Source: Spirosoma terrae (GTDB lineage Bacteria; Bacteroidota; Bacteroidia; Cytophagales; Spirosomataceae). From it: 64,000 bases of DNA. The notes under the pieces are model-generated. The model was not told the origin of the DNA and made no database searches. It saw only the letters and a program-made list of their open reading frames with translations. The stretch covers positions 62,001 through 126,000 of the forward strand of contig NZ_JAAFZH010000013.1 of assembly GCF_010435915.1 (NCBI RefSeq). Direction: 5' to 3'. The position numbers and the translations under genes are program-made. Below, piece after piece: positions 60,583 to 64,000 of the stretch; position 1 is the stretch's first letter, and each line of letters starts with the position of its first letter.

Positions 60583-62162
60583 TGAAACCACACCTCTCTT
60601 ACAGTTTGATTGGGGGTTTCCTACTTTGGTCAAGTTCTCTTTTCGGACAGCAAACACCCGCTCCTATCAATGCACCAGGTGGATTGATACCGCCAGTGGA
60701 AACGAACGTTCTATCACGTACGGTCATTGCTACATCGGGTACTACGTCAGGCGCGGTAACTCCCCCAAAGAACCTAACGCTGGCAACCGACACGTTGCCA
60801 ACCTTTACGGCAGAAGAGTTCTACCAGGCGGTATTGCAACACCATCCTATCGTAAAACAGGCTACGTTGCTAAGCCAGGAAGCCCAAACGCAGGTTTTGC
60901 AGGCACGTGGGGCGTTCGACCCTAAACTGTTGACTGATTACGCCAAAAAGAACTTCGGCAATACATTGTATTACGAAAAATGGCGGTCGGGCCTATCGGT
61001 ACCTGTGTTGCCGGGGGGACTTGATGTAAAGATGTATTACGACCGTAATGTCGGTAAATACCTGAATCCCGAAAATAACGTACCGCCGACTGGTCTTCTG
61101 AACCTGGGGCTAAACGTACCGATTACCCAGGGATTACTGATCGATTCACGGCGAAACACGTTACGTCAGGCCCAATTGTCGGTCAATATGGCCGAAGCCA
61201 AACAGCTCGACCTGATTAACAAAACGCTGCTCAACGCAGCCAAAGCCTATTGGGACTGGTATCAGGCCTATCAGCAATTTCGCTGGCTTGAGCAAGGGTA
61301 CCAACTAGCCCAGACACGATTTCTGGCTATTCGGGAACGTAATCTGATCGGTGATGCCGCTGCAGTTGATACAACCGAGGCACTGATTACGGCTCAGGAT
61401 CGTCTGGTACAATTGCAACAGGCCGATGTTCAGTTGCAAAATACACGCCTGCTGCTTAGTACATTTCTGTGGAGTAGTCAATCGGATGCCATACCCCAGC
61501 CGATTGATTTACCGGCTACGGTCGTTCCGCAGGCGGCTCCGCTCAACCAGGCCAATCAGATTCAGATTCAGGAGCTGGTCGAACGAGCGTCACAGCGACA
61601 TCCCGAACTGATTCGGCTCAGCAATCGGCAACAGCAGTTAACCCTTGAAGAGCGTTATCGTAGGTCATTGCTGTTACCGAAAGTAAATCTGGAAGCCATG
61701 TTGTTAAGCCGGGGACCATTGCCCGCCGGTGCCGCCGATGGTGTCAATTACTACGGTTTTCAAACGGATAATCATAAAATTGGCATTGATCTGGCCTTCC
61801 CGATTTTTCTACGTTCGGAACGGGGCAGGCTTCGGCAGGTTCAGCTACAGAATCAGCAAACAGGTCTCGAACGGCAGCAGGCAGGCCGCGATATTGTCAA
61901 CGATGTGCAACGTGCCTGGAACGAACTGGCTGCTCTTGAACGACAAATTACTACGCAGCAGCAAACAACAGCGAATCAGCAGATTCTGGTGCGGGCCGAA
62001 GTAGAGAAGTTTCAGTTGGGCGAAAGTTCCCTGTTTCTGGTCAACAGCCGGGAGTCGAAGCTGATTGATCTTCAGGTAAAACTGGAAGAACTTCGTTCGA
62101 AACAACAGAAAGCCCTGGCTAGCCTATGGTATGCTGCTGGCTCTAACGTAAGCACACGGTAA
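60582..62162 (+). CDS. TolC family outer-membrane efflux protein
   Basis: A 526-residue protein with a signal peptide (about residues 1-23, SLFGQQ). An extended linker rich in Thr/Pro/Gly precedes two OEP repeats. Typical parts are AEEFYQAVLQHHPIVKQATLLSQEAQTQVLQARGAFDP, YWDWYQAYQQFRWLEQGYQLAQTRFLAIRERNLIGDAAAVDTTEALI and RADVEKFQLGESSLFLVNSRESKLIDLQ-like. It forms a trimeric channel across the outer membrane and periplasm. It is the last gene of the secretion operon and is followed by a 62-bp perfect palindrome. Confidence 0.93.
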   Translation: MKPHLSYSLIGGFLLWSSSLFGQQTPAPINAPGGLIPPVETNVLSRTVIATSGTTSGAVTPPKNLTLATDTLPTFTAEEFYQAVLQHHPIVKQATLLSQEAQTQVLQARGAFDPKLLTDYAKKNFGNTLYYEKWRSGLSVPVLPGGLDVKMYYDRNVGKYLNPENNVPPTGLLNLGLNVPITQGLLIDSRRNTLRQAQLSVNMAEAKQLDLINKTLLNAAKAYWDWYQAYQQFRWLEQGYQLAQTRFLAIRERNLIGDAAAVDTTEALITAQDRLVQLQQADVQLQNTRLLLSTFLWSSQSDAIPQPIDLPATVVPQAAPLNQANQIQIQELVERASQRHPELIRLSNRQQQLTLEERYRRSLLLPKVNLEAMLLSRGPLPAGAADGVNYYGFQTDNHKIGIDLAFPIFLRSERGRLRQVQLQNQQTGLERQQAGRDIVNDVQRAWNELAALERQITTQQQTTANQQILVRAEVEKFQLGESSLFLVNSRESKLIDLQVKLEELRSKQQKALASLWYAAGSNVSTR

Positions 62163-62172
62163 GCAGTAATCA

Positions 62173-62234
62173 GGGTCATAAAACAAAAGCAGGGGCTACC
62201 ACGTGGTAGCCCCTGCTTTTGTTTTATGACCCTA
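62173..62234. terminator. 62-bp perfect palindrome / terminator after the TolC gene
   Basis: Arms of 31 bp (62173-62203 and 62204-62234) are exact reverse complements with no spacer; the centre is CCACGTGG. The inner AAAACAAAAGCAGGGGCTA... stem with T-rich right arm acts as a rho-independent terminator 10 bp after the TolC stop. The outer AGGGTCAT/ATGACCCT extension is unusually long for a terminator. Confidence 0.85.
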
Positions 62235-62278
62235 AATGCGTTATTTCACTACGTAGCCTACTCATACAACCTCATCAA

Positions 62279-64000
62279 TGAAACACCCCTCTACATTCTT
62301 CCCACTTTTTTTTCTGTGTTTTTTGTGCCTTACGCACTACGTGCACGCGCAGGACGATGTACTCCGGCAATTGCAGGAAATCGCCATCATCGAACAAAAA
62401 ATAATGATGCCCATGCGCGATGGCGTTCGACTGGCAACCGACATTTATCGTCCTAAAACGGATCAAAAAGTCCCCATTGTTTTCTCGAAAACACCCTACA
62501 ACTTCAACAGCTGGGGCGACGGCGAACAAAAGCCCAATACGTATCAGGCAGCGCTCGACGCCGTAAAACGAGGCTATGCGTATGTTGTTCAGAACGAACG
62601 CGGTAAATTCTTCTCGGAAGGCGACTGGGATATTCTGGGGCCACCCACTACCGACGGTTACGATGCATTTTCCTGGATGGCCAAACAACCCTGGTCGAAT
62701 GGCAAGATTGGTACGTATGGTTGCTCCTCAACGGCCGAATGGCAGATGGCCGTAGCAGCCCTGGATCATCCGGCTCATGCTGCCATGGTTCCAATGGGGT
62801 TTGGTGCGGGTGTTGGGCGAGTCGGACCCTTTTATGAGCAAGGTAACTGGTACCGGGGTGGCGCACAGCAGATGCTGTTTACGGCCTGGCTATACGGTAC
62901 GCAGGTCGATCAGTTTGCACGCCCACTTTTCCCTAAAACCGCCACCAGCGACGACCTGACCCGTGTTTCGCGCTTTTATGATCTGGCGCCTGAAATGCCT
63001 AAAGTCGACTGGTCGCAAGGATTGAAATTCCTGCCGGTTCAGGACATTATCAAAAATGTAAATGGTCAGAAAGGGATCTACGAAAAAATGATCGCCCGTA
63101 AACCGAATGATCCCGATTGGTACAAAGGCGGACTCTATCACGACAATATGCCGTTTGGTGTTCCGAGCTACTGGTTTGCGTCCTGGTATGACGTATCGAC
63201 CGGGCCTAATCTGGCTCTATTCAATCACGTTCGCAAAAACGCCACTGATCCGCAGGTTCGTGATAATCAGTATCTGGTCATTGCTCCTACCCTACACTGT
63301 GCTTACAAACGGGCCACGGCTAATACCGTCGTGGGCGAACGTAGCGTGGGCGACGCCCGGCTGGATTACGACACCATGATTTATGGCTGGTTCGACCATT
63401 GGCTTAAAGGCGGTAATAGCGACGTAGTAAAAAATATGCCCCGTGTCAAATACTACACAATGGGTTCTAACAAATGGCAGACCTCCGATACATGGCCCCC
63501 GGCTAATATCGACATGACGACGTATTATCTGTCGAGCGGTGGACGAGCCAATAGTCTATATGGTAACGGTAAACTGACAACCAAGCCATTGGGGAAAGAC
63601 GAAAAACCGGACTCCTTTGCTTACGACCCCGCCTACCCGGTACCTTCCTATGGCGGCAATGTATGCTGCACCGGCAATGCCGTTCAGGGTGGCTCCTTTG
63701 ATCAGCATCAGATGGAAACACGGCAGGATATTCTGGTTTATACAACCGAGCCCTTCGCCGAGGGCGTTGAACTTACCGGCTCAATCGAACCGACGCTCTA
63801 CGTATCATCGGATGCTAAAGACACCGATTTTACGGTTAAGCTGATTGATGTATATCCCGATGGCAAAGCCTATAATCTGGACGAAACCATACTACGTGCC
63901 CGCTACCGCGATGGTTTCGATAAAGAGGTCTGGATGGAAAAAGGGAAAGTGTATAAGCTTACGCTGAGCCCCATGTCGACGAGTAATTTCTTTGCGCCAG
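62279..64000 (+). CDS. CocE/NonD family hydrolase (X-Pro dipeptidyl-peptidase-like), partial
   Basis: Open from ATG 62279 through the right edge (574 codons, C-terminus missing). A signal peptide (about residues 1-20) ends in HYVHAQ. The alpha/beta-hydrolase start [20 protein letters not shown] is typical of the CocE/NonD family. The oxyanion region [16 protein letters not shown] is followed by the nucleophile motif [18 protein letters not shown] (Ser in the GCSS elbow). The beta-sandwich C-terminal domain begins near residue 460. The family hydrolyses esters or acyl-Pro/beta-lactam-type substrates; the substrate here is unknown. An overlapping frame from 62226 is not coding. Confidence 0.9.

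Noticed and set aside
62226-62456. 76-residue frame overlapping the start of the CocE-like gene
   Set aside because: It begins inside the terminator palindrome and has basic, unstructured composition. The frame from 62279 gives a signal peptide and a clear hydrolase.

Overview
The window comes from a bacterium of the Bacteroidota, most probably a Cytophagales member close to Spirosoma. This is inferred from gene content and signals: promoters of the Bacteroidota type (TTG/TTTG, about 19 nt, TAnnTTTG), few recognisable Shine-Dalgarno sequences, LytS/LytTR signalling, an ABC permease fused to an M1 peptidase, secreted sulfatases, and family variants typical of the phylum. No rRNA, tRNA, CRISPR array, transposase or phage gene is visible. 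The content is chromosomal: housekeeping genes mixed with carbohydrate-scavenging accessory genes.

Layout. 1-4.6 kb: the 2-oxoglutarate dehydrogenase operon (odhA, then odhB running off the left edge) behind a promoter with a palindrome, then methylmalonyl-CoA epimerase and an A-type Fe-S carrier. 4.7-12.3 kb: a divergent hexuronate catabolism block (uxuA-uxaC leftward; exuT-type transporter, kdgK, eda and a uxaB-type reductase rightward). 12.3-15 kb: a secreted glycerophosphodiester phosphodiesterase and a large helical protein of unknown role. 15.2-24.5 kb: ribokinase with a secreted ADP-ribosylglycohydrolase-family protein, an orphan secreted protein whose end overlaps a lipoprotein sulfatase, a cytochrome c/PQQ-propeller dehydrogenase, an outer-membrane barrel and a GRP/ureide-type permease. 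24.7-33.5 kb: small transporters, a PD-(D/E)XK-like protein, a flavin/PNPOx-fold protein, argH, an SMP-30-like propeller, two MFS exporters, a divergent TrpF-like protein and a LOG-family phosphoribohydrolase.

33.5-43 kb: Hsp20, a tandem TPR protein, pirin with a divergent HxlR regulator, AMP nucleosidase, an HsdR_N-like protein, a MarR-YceI pair with a perfect operator palindrome, a POTRA/barrel outer-membrane protein, a GNAT acetyltransferase and Maf. 43-52 kb: GH13 amylase, M28 peptidase, a second sulfatase, and a LytS kinase / class-C serine hydrolase / LytTR regulator operon followed by a DUF2911 protein. 52.2-56.7 kb: ABC ATPase plus permease-M1 peptidase fusion. 56.9 kb: pyrB. 58.2-62.2 kb: a tight type-I-secretion-like operon whose ABC component has no nucleotide-binding domain. 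62.3 kb to the right edge: the start of a CocE/NonD family hydrolase.

The most interesting points are the NBD-less exporter operon, the serine hydrolase inside a two-component operon flanked by inverted 12-bp copies, the hexuronate block that mixes the galacturonate-branch reductase with the glucuronate-branch dehydratase, the ribokinase/ADP-ribosylglycohydrolase pair, candidate operators for the MarR and HxlR genes, several long near-perfect intergenic palindromes that look like dispersed repeats, and a striking recurrence of CTACGT/ACGTAG in spacers. Functions are assigned from motifs read by eye; no database search was run.
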